Assembly: GCA_016928025.1 (NCBI GenBank)
Contig: JAFGLN010000117.1
Coordinates: forward strand, 1-64,000
From: Deltaproteobacteria bacterium
GTDB lineage: Bacteria > Desulfobacterota > Syntrophia > Syntrophales > JAFGHS01
DNA: 64,000 bases
Direction of reading: 5' to 3'
Positions 33,752 to 42,857 of the stretch are shown here, one piece after another. The translations under genes were made by a program, and so were the position numbers. The notes below the pieces were generated by a model, which saw only the letters and a program-made list of their open reading frames with translations, ran no database searches and was not told the origin of the DNA. Each line of letters opens with the position of its first letter. Position 1 is the first letter of the stretch.

Positions 33752-35467
33752 TTATACTTTGCGTACCTGTTTGGCCTTGGCTTTGAATTCCTCGATCTTT
33801 TTCCGGATGGCGATCTTATCGTACTTGCCGACACTGGTCTTCGGCACATCATCGACAAAGGCGACATAAACGGGCAGCATCCACTTGGTGATCTTCCCCG
33901 AATCCACGCCTTCCTTCTGGAGGAACGTCAGGATATCTTCCTCTTTTACGTCCATGCCGGGAAGTTTTTTGATGAGGGCCATCGGTATTTCGCCCCACTT
34001 TTCATCCGGGATGCCGACATAGGTGGCCTCCAGAACGAAATCGGCGTTGCTGGTCAGGTTCTCCAACAGGACCGTGGGTACCATTTCGGAGCCGCTTCGG
34101 ATCACGTCGGTGATGCGATCCGCGATGATGATATAGCCGTCCTGATCGATTTTGGCCGCGTCGCCGGTATGGAACCATCCGCCCCGCCAGGCGGTGGCTG
34201 TCTTCTCCGGATCCTTGTAGTACTGCTCCGTGATCCAATGCCCCCGGAGGATGATCTCGCCAATGGTTTCGTTATCGTGCGGCACATCGTTTCCTTTCTC
34301 ATCGACCACACGGGCATCGATGGCGGGAAGCATCGGCAGACCCGTCTTGACGAAGACTTTGTCGATTTCCTCTTTCGGCCAGTTCTCCATGTCCCTTTTC
34401 AAGACGGCGCCGATCACGCCGGCCATCGTTTCCGACATGCCGTAGCCGGACGCGGCCCTCATATGGGGGAAGAGTTTTTCCGCTTTGCTTTTCAAACCCA
34501 GCGGCAGAGCGCCGCCGCCGATAGCAATGGTCGTCAGGCTGCTCAGGTCCCACTTGTCGACTTCCGGATATTCCAGGAGCATGGCCAGCATGGTCGGCAC
34601 CATGACGGCGGAGTTTACTTTTTCATTTTGAATGAGTTCGCAGAAGCTTTCCGGCTCATATTTGCTGGAAAAAACCATCTTGGCGGCCCCATAAACCATC
34701 ATGAAAGGCGTACCCCAAGCGTGGATGTGGAAAAAGGGAATGACCGCGAAAAAAACTAACCGATTGGGCCTCTCTGGATCGTCGGGGAGTCTGACGGAAT
34801 TACCCGCCCTTTCGAGGCTGTGGATACATTGCAGATAGACCTGTCGATGGGTGTACAGTGCCCCCTTCGGGAGCCCCGTCGTCCCGGTGGTGTAGTAAAG
34901 CGTCGCCAGTGAGTTTTCATCCAGTAACGGCCAATCGTATGTCTTCGGTTGTTCCTTCAACAGAGCTTCGTATTCGTAGAGGGGTTCTATCTTGGTTTGC
35001 GGCAGGCCCGGTTTGTCCGACATATAGACGAATTTTTTCACGGACCCTTTGATTTGATCATAAAGCAGCTCAACGAAAGGCATCAGTATCTCATCAAAAA
35101 AGATGACGGAGTCCTCGGCATGGTTGATGACGTAAGTCATATGTTCCAGCGACAGCCTGACATTGATGGGGTGGGAAATGGCCCCGATGCAGCACGTGGC
35201 AAAAATGTTCTCCAAATGACGGTGGTGATTGAGCGCCATGGTACCGACCCGATCGCCCTCTTTCACACCCAATGCCTTGAGTAAATGGGCGTGCTGACAA
35301 GTTCGCTCATACCATTCCCGCCAGGTTAACCGGAAGTATTGACCATCGTCGTTTCTATAGACGATTGCTTCATCATCCGGATACATGCCCATGGGTTTTT
35401 TTATGAAGTTCGTAATCAGAAGCGGATATCGACTACTGTACTCGGGATAAAAGGTCTTTTCACTCAT
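33752..35467 (-). CDS. acyl-CoA synthetase (AMP-forming, medium/short-chain type)
   Basis: This 571-aa adenylate-forming enzyme has A3 TLYYTTGTTGLPKGALYTHRQ, A5 GYGMSETMAG and A7/A8 WFHTGDAAKIDQDGYIIIADRITDVI, with catalytic-lysine region KTSVGKYDKIAIRK near the C-terminus. The overall layout matches medium-chain or DmdB-like fatty acyl-CoA ligases. The ATG follows AAGGAGGAAC, a strong ribosome site. It lies upstream of the nitronate-monooxygenase-like gene on the same strand, but a hairpin separates them. Confidence 0.9.
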   Translation of the reverse strand: MSEKTFYPEYSSRYPLLITNFIKKPMGMYPDDEAIVYRNDDGQYFRLTWREWYERTCQHAHLLKALGVKEGDRVGTMALNHHRHLENIFATCCIGAISHPINVRLSLEHMTYVINHAEDSVIFFDEILMPFVELLYDQIKGSVKKFVYMSDKPGLPQTKIEPLYEYEALLKEQPKTYDWPLLDENSLATLYYTTGTTGLPKGALYTHRQVYLQCIHSLERAGNSVRLPDDPERPNRLVFFAVIPFFHIHAWGTPFMMVYGAAKMVFSSKYEPESFCELIQNEKVNSAVMVPTMLAMLLEYPEVDKWDLSSLTTIAIGGGALPLGLKSKAEKLFPHMRAASGYGMSETMAGVIGAVLKRDMENWPKEEIDKVFVKTGLPMLPAIDARVVDEKGNDVPHDNETIGEIILRGHWITEQYYKDPEKTATAWRGGWFHTGDAAKIDQDGYIIIADRITDVIRSGSEMVPTVLLENLTSNADFVLEATYVGIPDEKWGEIPMALIKKLPGMDVKEEDILTFLQKEGVDSGKITKWMLPVYVAFVDDVPKTSVGKYDKIAIRKKIEEFKAKAKQVRKV

Positions 35468-36037
35468 ATTGTTCCTCCTTATATTATCGTTATGCCTCCT
35501 TACGAATAAATATCATAATTTGAGGCTACCTATCATCCTGTGGAACTTTTTTTATTTTTCCCTTCGCATCGCCCCATCGAACCTGTTCACTTAACAGATT
35601 CAGGCAATAAGATACCGGTTCGGCGGAAATTATTTTCTGCAATGATATGACATATGAGCTTTAACCAGCCCCCTGGCTTCAGAATGTTTATTCTTTGTTA
35701 CTTCAATAAAATGATAATGCTTTGTAAGCGTGTGTGAGGGGGAATATTCATTTAAAAATTCTGTTTCTTTTTTTTAGGAATTAATATCTTTATATCGCTG
35801 TGCTTTTTGATGGTTACAGATTGCGCTTCGTTATTCGATGCGTTGCGAACAACCTGCACTAACAATGAACTGCAATCAAGATGTGGAGACGTTAAATCAT
35901 TATGTATTTTTTTTCAAGTTAATTAAATCAGATTTGGTGATTTTGCCCCATGGAAGAATTTGCTGTTTTGTTGATTCCTGCGTTTGCCGGACATTGATCA
36001 GAAATCGGCGCGTTGTGCTTTGCAAGATTTTCCTGAT
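35468..36037. other. AT-rich non-coding stretch of about 570 bp
   Basis: No convincing gene is seen. Short open frames here lack ribosome sites and protein-like composition. The stretch separates divergent genes and ends in the promoter at 36038. Confidence 0.5.
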
Positions 36038-36066
36038 TGACACGTTGGTGTTACCCTGTTATGAAA
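36038..36066 (+). promoter_or_regulatory. promoter of the 4-hydroxybutyryl-CoA dehydratase-like gene
   Basis: TTGACA (36038-36043), a 17-bp spacer and TATGAA (36061-36066) stand 48 bp before the start. The spacing is consensus and the -35 is perfect. Confidence 0.65.
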
Positions 36067-36114
36067 AACTTCTAATTGTAAAATCATTTCAAAACGATAA
36101 GGAGAAAACCTGTT

Positions 36115-37542
36115 ATGAGAACAACCGAACAGTATATTGAGAAACTCCGTTCCATGAGACCCAACGTCTATATGGGCGGCGAGCTGGTTAAACGAGACGA
36201 TCCCCGTTTTGGACCCGGTTTGAAAACCATCGGACTGACGTTTGATTATGTGAATAAACCGGACTATGAGCCGTTGCTGACGGCCACCTCCCATCTGACG
36301 GGGAAGAAAATCAACCGCTTTTGCCATATTCACCAGAATCCCGACGATCTGTTGGCCAAACAGGAGATCGTCCGGCTCATGTGCCATAAATGCGGCCGCT
36401 GCATTCAGCGCTGCATGGGCGTGGATGCTCTCAATGGCGTGTCCGTCGTCACGAAGGACGCAGATCTGCAATATGGTACGAATTATCATGACCGCTTTTT
36501 AAAATTCCTCCATTATTTTCAGGAAAATGATTTGGTGGCCTGCTGCGCCCAGACGGACATCAAAGGGGACCGGAGCTTGAGGCCGCACCAGCAGAGCGAC
36601 CCGGATCTCTATTTGCGCATCGTCGAAAAAAGAGACGACGGTATCATCGTGCGTGGTGCCAAGGCCCACATCACCATCGCTTCCTATTCCGATGAAATCA
36701 TCGCCGTACCGACCCGGGCCATGACGCCGAAAGACAAGGACTACGCCGTTTCGTTCTCCATTCCGGCCGATACGGAAGGCGTAAAGCTGGTCACGGTCGC
36801 TCACATTCAACGCCCCCGGAAACATCTGCGGGCGCCCTTCGAAGACTGCGGGAATGCCCATTCCATGGTTTTATTCGAAGATGTCTTCGTCCCCTGGGAA
36901 CGCGTATTCTTATGCGGCGAAACGGACCAGGCCGGCAAGCTGGCGGCCCTGTTCGCCACCTTCCACCGCCACAGCTACACGGGGTGCAAACCAGCCTATA
37001 CGGACATTATTATGGGGGCGACGGCCCTGATCGCCGAGTACAGCGGCATCGGAAGCGTTTCCCACATCCGGGACAAGCTGTCCCAACTGATCACCGTGGC
37101 AGAGCTGGTTTACGGTGCCGGGATTGCGGCGGCGGTCAAGGCGGAAAAACGCGCGTCCGGCACCATGGTGCCCAGCCCCTTATTCTGTAACGTGGGCCGC
37201 TATCACGCGGGCGTCAATATTTATCATGAATACGAGACGCTGGGCGATATCGGCGGCGGTTTGAGCGCCACGCTGCCCCGTGAAGAAGACTTCTATAATC
37301 CGGACACGGCGGAGCTGTTGAACAAGTATATCAAACGCAAGGACGGCGTATCGGCGGAGAATCTGCACCGGGCCTATCGACTGATTGAAAACCTGATTGT
37401 TTCCGCGCCCGGCGCCGCGGCCCAGGTCAGCGGTCTGCACGGCGGGGGATCTCCCATCATGGAAAAGATCGCCATCGCATCCACATACGATATGGAAGCC
37501 AAAAAGCAGATCGCCAAGGATCTGGCGGGCATCGTCGACTAA
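36115..37542 (+). CDS. 4-hydroxybutyryl-CoA dehydratase/vinylacetyl-CoA isomerase-type enzyme
   Basis: This 475-aa protein of the 4-hydroxyphenylacetate 3-hydroxylase/AbfD family shows the oxygen-sensitive cluster ligands of 4-hydroxybutyryl-CoA dehydratase. C96 and C100 (CGRCIQRC) and H284 with C291 (FHRHSYTGC) have the same spacing as C99, C103, H292 and C299 of the Clostridium aminobutyricum enzyme. FAD sites are expected in the acyl-CoA dehydrogenase-like core. The enzyme would dehydrate 4-hydroxybutyryl-CoA to crotonyl-CoA by a ketyl-radical route. AAGGAG precedes the ATG by about 10 nt. Simple flavin hydroxylases of the family lack these ligands. Confidence 0.88.
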   Translation: MRTTEQYIEKLRSMRPNVYMGGELVKRDDPRFGPGLKTIGLTFDYVNKPDYEPLLTATSHLTGKKINRFCHIHQNPDDLLAKQEIVRLMCHKCGRCIQRCMGVDALNGVSVVTKDADLQYGTNYHDRFLKFLHYFQENDLVACCAQTDIKGDRSLRPHQQSDPDLYLRIVEKRDDGIIVRGAKAHITIASYSDEIIAVPTRAMTPKDKDYAVSFSIPADTEGVKLVTVAHIQRPRKHLRAPFEDCGNAHSMVLFEDVFVPWERVFLCGETDQAGKLAALFATFHRHSYTGCKPAYTDIIMGATALIAEYSGIGSVSHIRDKLSQLITVAELVYGAGIAAAVKAEKRASGTMVPSPLFCNVGRYHAGVNIYHEYETLGDIGGGLSATLPREEDFYNPDTAELLNKYIKRKDGVSAENLHRAYRLIENLIVSAPGAAAQVSGLHGGGSPIMEKIAIASTYDMEAKKQIAKDLAGIVD

Positions 37543-37584
37543 AATGCGTTGACGGGATTCGATTCCTCGGTTTCAACAAAAAAG

Positions 37585-37613
37585 AGGGGCGGGCCGCAAG
37601 CTCGCCCCTTTTA
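37585..37613 (+). terminator. intrinsic terminator
   Basis: AGGGGCGGGC and the facing GCTCGCCCCT form a 10-bp stem with one G-U pair and loop CGCAA, followed by TTTTA. It is 42 bp past the dehydratase-like gene. Confidence 0.85.
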
Positions 37614-37710
37614 TGTTGTCTCATTATTAGCTGTTGTGCCATAAAGCATACGCGTTGGATCTCCCCAAATCCATTCTCTCTGCCTTCTATAAACCCCATT
37701 GCCAAATAGG

Positions 37711-37739
37711 TTGACATACCATACGCCTCAACCTATACT
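37711..37739 (+). promoter_or_regulatory. promoter of the GNAT-rmuC pair
   Basis: TTGACA (37711-37716), a 17-bp spacer and TATACT (37734-37739) lie about 55 bp upstream of the chosen start. Confidence 0.65.
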
Positions 37740-37800
37740 GCCGAAAAAAGAGGCTTTCCGTGCGGGGTTGTTGGTAAGACCGCGGAGGGGAATGTTATTT

Positions 37801-38244
37801 ATGGAAGAAAAGGTAAGACCGGCAAGAGCCGATGAACTGGATAAACTGATCGACCTCTACCGGCATCTCAACCCCGAGGACGAGTTTGCGGATAAAGACC
37901 GTTTCGAGGCGATCTGGAAAAGGATTCAGACCGACAAAGACATCTATTATTTTGTCATTGAACAGGAAGCTCGTTTCATCGCGTCCTGCTATCTGGCGGT
38001 TATCCCAAATCTGACTCGGGGCGGGAGCCCCATCGGGTTTGTGGAAAACGTCATCACCCATCCCGACTACCGGCGGAAAGGCTATGCCGCGGCGGTCTTG
38101 AACGAAGCCATCCAAACCTCCTGGAGTCATGGCTGCTATAAGGTTATACTCCAGAGCGGCCGGAAGCGGACCGAGGGCCATAAACTTTATGAAAAAATGG
38201 GTTTCAACAAAGACTCCAAATACGGCTACGAATTGAGGCGATGA
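37801..38244 (+). CDS. GNAT family N-acetyltransferase
   Basis: This is a 147-aa acetyltransferase of the GNAT fold. The acetyl-CoA-binding motif A is FVENVITHPDYRRKGYAAAVLNEAI (RRKGYA is the R/Q-x2-G-x-A signature). Motif B lies near GCYKVILQSGRKRTEGHKLYEKMGF. The substrate is unknown. ATG 37801 follows GGAGGGG by about 10 nt; ATG 37792 is an alternative. Earlier starts in the same open frame are ruled out by the promoter at 37711. rmuC follows after 23 nt. Confidence 0.88.
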   Translation: MEEKVRPARADELDKLIDLYRHLNPEDEFADKDRFEAIWKRIQTDKDIYYFVIEQEARFIASCYLAVIPNLTRGGSPIGFVENVITHPDYRRKGYAAAVLNEAIQTSWSHGCYKVILQSGRKRTEGHKLYEKMGFNKDSKYGYELRR

Positions 38245-38267
38245 CGGTACGAGGAGTTTAAGAACAT

Positions 38268-39308
38268 ATGGAACCGGTAACCATTGGAATATTAATTGCC
38301 CTGGCGGTGCTGTTCATCCTGATCGTTGTCCTGTTGGTCAAGGGGCAGTCCGCCGGCCGCTTCGATGCCGCCATCCGGGAGCAGCTGCTTGCCTTCCGTG
38401 CGGATATCCATCAGGATCTGGATGTCGCACGGGATGAAGTCATCCGTTCCAAAGACCTCATTTCGGACCATACGGTCATGACGATTGATGTGATCCGGCA
38501 CATGGGCGAAACGCTCCAACAGATCATCCGGCAGCAGGAAGACACCCAGAAACTGGGGCATTCCCTGAAGGACATCCTGCAGGTTCCGAAGCTGCGCGGC
38601 AGCTACGGTGAAGTGGTTCTGGAGGAAATGCTCGAAAAAATTCTGCCCCGGGGCATCTGGGAGAGGCAGTATCCCATTGCGGGCCGCGAGCAGGTGGATG
38701 CCGTTGTCAAAGTTAAGGACGTCGTTATTCCCATCGACGCGAAGTTTCCCCGGGAAGACTATCTTCGCTATATCGAGGCCGAATCAGGGGCGGAAAAGGG
38801 AAAATGCTGGAAAAGCCACGAAGCGGCCGTGAGGAATCAGATCAGAAGCATCCGGGAGAAATATATCAAACCCGAAAGAGGAACGGCGGAGTTTGCCCTG
38901 ATGTTTGTGCCGTCCGAGGCGATCTACTATGAAACGATTGCGGAGAAGAATTCTCTGGGCGAACCGTCAAGGCTTTACGAATACGCCCAGGCGAACCATG
39001 TCATCCCCGTCAGCCCCAATACGTTTTACGCTTTTCTGCAGGTCGTCATGATGGGTGTCCGCAATATCGAGATCATCAAAAGCGCCAAACAGCTCCAGGA
39101 AGGGTTGGCCGGTTTAGAGCGGTCCTTCGACCTTTTCTACCGGAAATATGAAGAGATGGGGCGCCAGATTGAGAAGGCCCAGGAGGCATACCGTCTCGGT
39201 GGCGGCCATATCGAACGCTACAAGCGCCGTCTGGACGATACCCTGCAACTCGATGTATTGAAAACGGATGAAGAAGAATCGCTGCCGGATACAGCGGAAT
39301 GTGAATAA
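38268..39308 (+). CDS. rmuC: RmuC-like DNA recombination protein
   Basis: This 346-aa protein has an N-terminal membrane anchor (IGILIALAVLFILIVVLLV), a helical coiled region to about 110, and the RmuC nuclease-like domain (LRGSYGEVVLEEMLEKILP, VIPIDAKFPREDYLRY, FALMFVPSEAIYYE, VIPVSPNTFYAFLQVV). IDAKFP belongs to a PD-(D/E)XK-like core. RmuC in E. coli limits DNA inversions, but its biochemical activity is not established. The length is typical of shorter RmuC proteins. Confidence 0.9.
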   Translation: MEPVTIGILIALAVLFILIVVLLVKGQSAGRFDAAIREQLLAFRADIHQDLDVARDEVIRSKDLISDHTVMTIDVIRHMGETLQQIIRQQEDTQKLGHSLKDILQVPKLRGSYGEVVLEEMLEKILPRGIWERQYPIAGREQVDAVVKVKDVVIPIDAKFPREDYLRYIEAESGAEKGKCWKSHEAAVRNQIRSIREKYIKPERGTAEFALMFVPSEAIYYETIAEKNSLGEPSRLYEYAQANHVIPVSPNTFYAFLQVVMMGVRNIEIIKSAKQLQEGLAGLERSFDLFYRKYEEMGRQIEKAQEAYRLGGGHIERYKRRLDDTLQLDVLKTDEEESLPDTAECE

Positions 39309-39334
39309 ATGATTCGCCCGCTTTTTGCTTCGGA

Positions 39335-42300
39335 TCATTTAACGATGTCCACACTAACCCAACAATTCCTCATTTCATTGGCTGGTACGCCGTTTGCCGT
39401 GTAGGTCGCTTCAGTCGCCGATTTAATATGCTCGGACAATATTGAGTTCGGCCCAGCCGCAACGAAATCGATGCCATTAATACCATCCGGACAATACAAC
39501 GCTTGTGCCTGAACAAAAACAGTCCGATGATCAGCCGGTGTCCAGCTATACACAAGATGATTATTAAAGTAGTAGTCATTCCATTCATTCAGTGGAATCT
39601 TTGCGCCGTCAATATATGCCTGTAATACGCCATAATAACTTTGATTATCCCCTTGATAAGTGACCTGGGGGTTATTAACAGGGTCGGCCAGTGCCGCGAA
39701 CGTAAGGGGTACAAAGTGATACATGGTAACATCCGCAATGGCATAATGGCCGTACTTGCCGTCCAGGCTGCTGCCGAACCAATTCCTGTTGCCGATCCAT
39801 TCTCTCATTTCCGTCCAGGCCACCGGCTCACCTTTCATGCCCCAACTCGACCAGGTGTGATGCTGCCATGGAGGGATAAAATAACGGTCATAACGAAACC
39901 ATGGTGTCAAGCAATCCCCGGAAGAATTGAATACCAGATCGCCATGGGAGAGTGATTTCGTTTCTTCAAAATCACTCTCATCACCCGTCATTTCGCCGAG
40001 CGCCCCGAAAAATTTATATTTTTTACTTATCTCCATGTCCTCTGTCATGTCCATCTTGCCGCGAAAGAAATAACTCAACACTTGAGAGGAATAACCGATG
40101 GCGCGGGAGATGAGAAATCGTGAATAGTCATAAAAAATATTTATATCCAAACAAGGCGTAACTGGATATTCATTTTCCGGAAGGGCATTGATTTGCCGCC
40201 AGTAGTCGAAATAGTCAACAGCGGCCAGTAAATATCCCTGGTAGTCCTTGTCGGGATTTGTTTCGCAATAATTTTCACTGCAACTTTTTAGGTAATATTC
40301 ACGATCATCATCAGTACCTGATGGACCTTTGTGCTGCTTGTAATGTCTATTATTGCTGTTAATCTGGGGATAAGTAAAATTTGCGTAAATAATCGTATCA
40401 TCACTGAAAAAGTTTGCGTTTGTATATTCCGCAAGACCAATGTTGTTAGATGTTGTCGTGATCTCAGGATTCGTGCCGACATATTGGCCGGTGTCGAAAA
40501 GGTCGGAAATCAGAAACGTTATGCCGCTTGGTGAAAAGTACTTGGGAGTATTTTTTACGTCATCTAACTTATCGGTAGTACACCATTTCTCATAACCATC
40601 ACCAAGAAGATGCGAATCGTTCCGGACATGAGCCGGCACGGACATATCCTGCAGCAGATGCATCAGTTGGCCCACGCCTCTGAATGTTTCAGCAAAATAT
40701 TTCTCCCTAGTCGTTTTGTCTTCCGCCGTCAATGCCTGAAAATAATAGTCGCGGACGTCGTTCCAGGAGTAATGACCGGTAGCCGGGAATGTTGTTTGTG
40801 TTCCGCAAGGGGCAGCGCCCGCTCCAGCGCTGATGAATTACCGAAAAGGCCGTTATTGGTCAGAGGATTGAGAAAATGTGCCAACATGCGGGGAATTTGA
40901 TCCTCGTACTCGCCGCCGTCACGAATCCATTTAAAAACCTGTTGGTCAAGTCCGCCATTTTTAAAGTAAGTTTCTGTTCCTTCTTTCATACCCAATTGTG
41001 TTTTCAAATATTCATTAAGAGAAAAACCACCAAGACTTTGTTGCGCGATATATTCGTTTAGAGCCTTATGTGTTTTAGTATTCAATGCGAAACTAATGGT
41101 AGTTAAATCAAATAATATTAAGCATGAGATAATTAAAATTAAAAATACTACGGTAATGACCGAATTGATAATGGAAAAAGATCCATTAATTCTCAAGGTG
41201 ATCTCCAACGGAGCCACGCCGGATTCCGGATAGGCGGAAAGCTTAATGAAACTGCTCAAAATTTCCGCATTCATGGTGATGGATTTAGTTGCCACAGCTC
41301 CATTGGCATCTGTGGCGATAGCCGCAATAATATTTTGACCTTCCTGCAGTGGAACATTGTTTGCCGCGAATTGATTGCCGTAAAGATTAGCTATAATACC
41401 GTTGACAACCACACCGGTCTCTGCGTCAGTGGTATTGGCGATTGTTCCCTGTACGATTACATAAGGTTCAGATAGCGTTGTCCCCTCGATTGGAGACAGA
41501 ATTTCCAATGTAATAGGAGATACAACCGCAATACTGACTATAGCGGAATCAATGCCACCATTGCCGTCGCTTACCGTGTAGCTGAAACAGTCTTTGCCGT
41601 GAAAACCTGTGTTGGGGGTATAAGTAAAGATTCCGCTACTCGTATCCAACGTCACGATCCCACGGATGAGCTGACCGGGAGCAAGCTCCCGGCCAGCTCA
41701 TCCGCCGCCGATTGGTTGACTGAAGGTTGATATGGTCAGGATATCGCCGTCAGTGTCCGTGTCATTGGCCAAGACATTGATTTCAACAGGCTTGCCCATG
41801 TCCGTGGTTGCCTCATCCTGATTTGCCGCAGGTGAATTGTTGGGAATGGTAACGGTGACAATTGCCGTTTTCGTCGTCGCACCTCCGGGACCGCAGGCGA
41901 CGAGAGTGTATATTGTCGTTTCTGACGGCGATACGCTGTGTGTGCCGTTTAGAGATACATTCCCTATTGCCGGTTCGATATTGACCGTTTCGGCATGGGT
42001 GGTGCTCCAAGACAGTGTAGAGGTTTCACCGGCAGTGATTGTGGAGGGCTCGGCGGAGAAGGTTGCTTCGGGAGGGACTGTGTCGGTCTTCTTTTTAACA
42101 GCCAATGTTATGGAGGCGCCTGGAGTTCCCCGCAAAAAAATCATCATGCGTGTCGTGAATTTTAAAGAAACTGTTTTTTCAAATGATATGTCGCTTCCGA
42201 GGAAGAAATTGCTGAGCAGGATAATTTTATTGTTAAAAACAATGAATCTGCCTCTGATTTCCTTATCAGGCGTGTTTTTGGTTATGTTCAGTGTTCCCTC

Positions 42301-42474
42301 TGCTGAATCTTCAATCATGAAATCGTGGTAGGATAGATGGAAATGGAGAAAATTGATTTTTAGTACCTCGGGTCCGAATAAAATACCATTGTCTGCATAA
42401 GCGCTAAAAGAGATAAATGTAACCCCCCATAGAACAGCTATAAAATAGAGAATTTTTTTGAAGATGTCTGCCAT
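39335..42474 (-). pseudogene. broken large secreted protein: Ig/cadherin-like domains fused to a zinc phospholipase C-like domain
   Basis: Three minus-strand frames form one former gene of about 1045 codons. Part 1 (41698-42474) has a signal peptide (ILYFIAVLWGVTFISFSAYA), an Ig-like segment (ATFSAEPSTITAGETSTLSWSTT) and half of a cadherin-like repeat (VLANDTDTDGDILTIS). It stops at an in-frame TGA inside a palindrome. Part 2 (40729-41655), in the same frame, completes that repeat (GIFTYTPNTGFHGKDCFSYTVSDGNGG), has a PKD-like piece (LSAYPESGVAPLEITL), then an internal signal-like segment and TKTHKALNEY. Part 3 (39335-40732) is shifted one frame near 40800 and contains GQLMHLLQDMSVPAHVRNDSH, like zinc-dependent phospholipase C. 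Domain names are by pattern only. Confidence 0.75.
41664..41703. repeat. near-perfect palindrome inserted in the surface-protein gene
   Basis: Two 19-nt arms (41664-41682 and 41685-41703) pair at 18 of 19 positions around AA. The left arm begins GGATGAGCTG. The element supplies the in-frame TGA at 41698-41700 and an extra run of about 14 codons in the middle of a cadherin-like repeat, so it looks like an insertion. Confidence 0.85.
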
Positions 42475-42857
42475 GCTTGGTTTCCTCCCTGCTTATCGGT
42501 TACAATAAATAAAACAAAAAGTGATATTTTTACTGATATTGTATTTCAGAAAAATTTTTACAGAATCGGAACATATACATCATATGACAATCAGTCAAAG
42601 ATAAATTATAAAATAATATTATTTTAATCTATAAAGTAATAAAATATTTTTTATAAAACTAATAATATACTATGCGTATTATTTTTTAATTAATTATGCT
42701 CAAGTATTTACAAGCTCTATTTGAGGTTTTAAATTACTACCTGCATAGATTGGACACTGTTGCCATATTTATGTTCCGCCATATTTATTGACATCAAACA
42801 ATCCTGACTCTATACTGCCAAATCATTTAGTTAACGAAATAGAAGAAAGGTGTAGCC
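42475..42857. other. AT-rich non-coding stretch
   Basis: These 383 bp are rich in A and T (ATAAAATAATATTATTTTAA-like runs), with no gene seen. They separate the broken surface gene from polA and hold the polA promoter at the right end. Confidence 0.5.
42788..42816 (+). promoter_or_regulatory. polA promoter
   Basis: TTGACA (42788-42793), a 17-bp spacer and TATACT (42811-42816) lie 42 bp before the TTG start. Both boxes are near consensus. Confidence 0.7.

Noticed and set aside
35838-36140. 100-codon plus-strand frame before the 4-hydroxybutyryl-CoA dehydratase-like gene
   Set aside because: No ribosome site, no family pattern, and it contains the sigma-70 promoter at 36038 and overlaps the start of the next gene.
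41664-41703. In-frame TGA followed by a hairpin: a selenocysteine codon with SECIS?
   Set aside because: The TGA lies inside the stem, the loop is only two bases, there is no GGU-type apical loop, and the 14 following codons do not fit the cadherin-like domain. An inserted palindrome explains it better.
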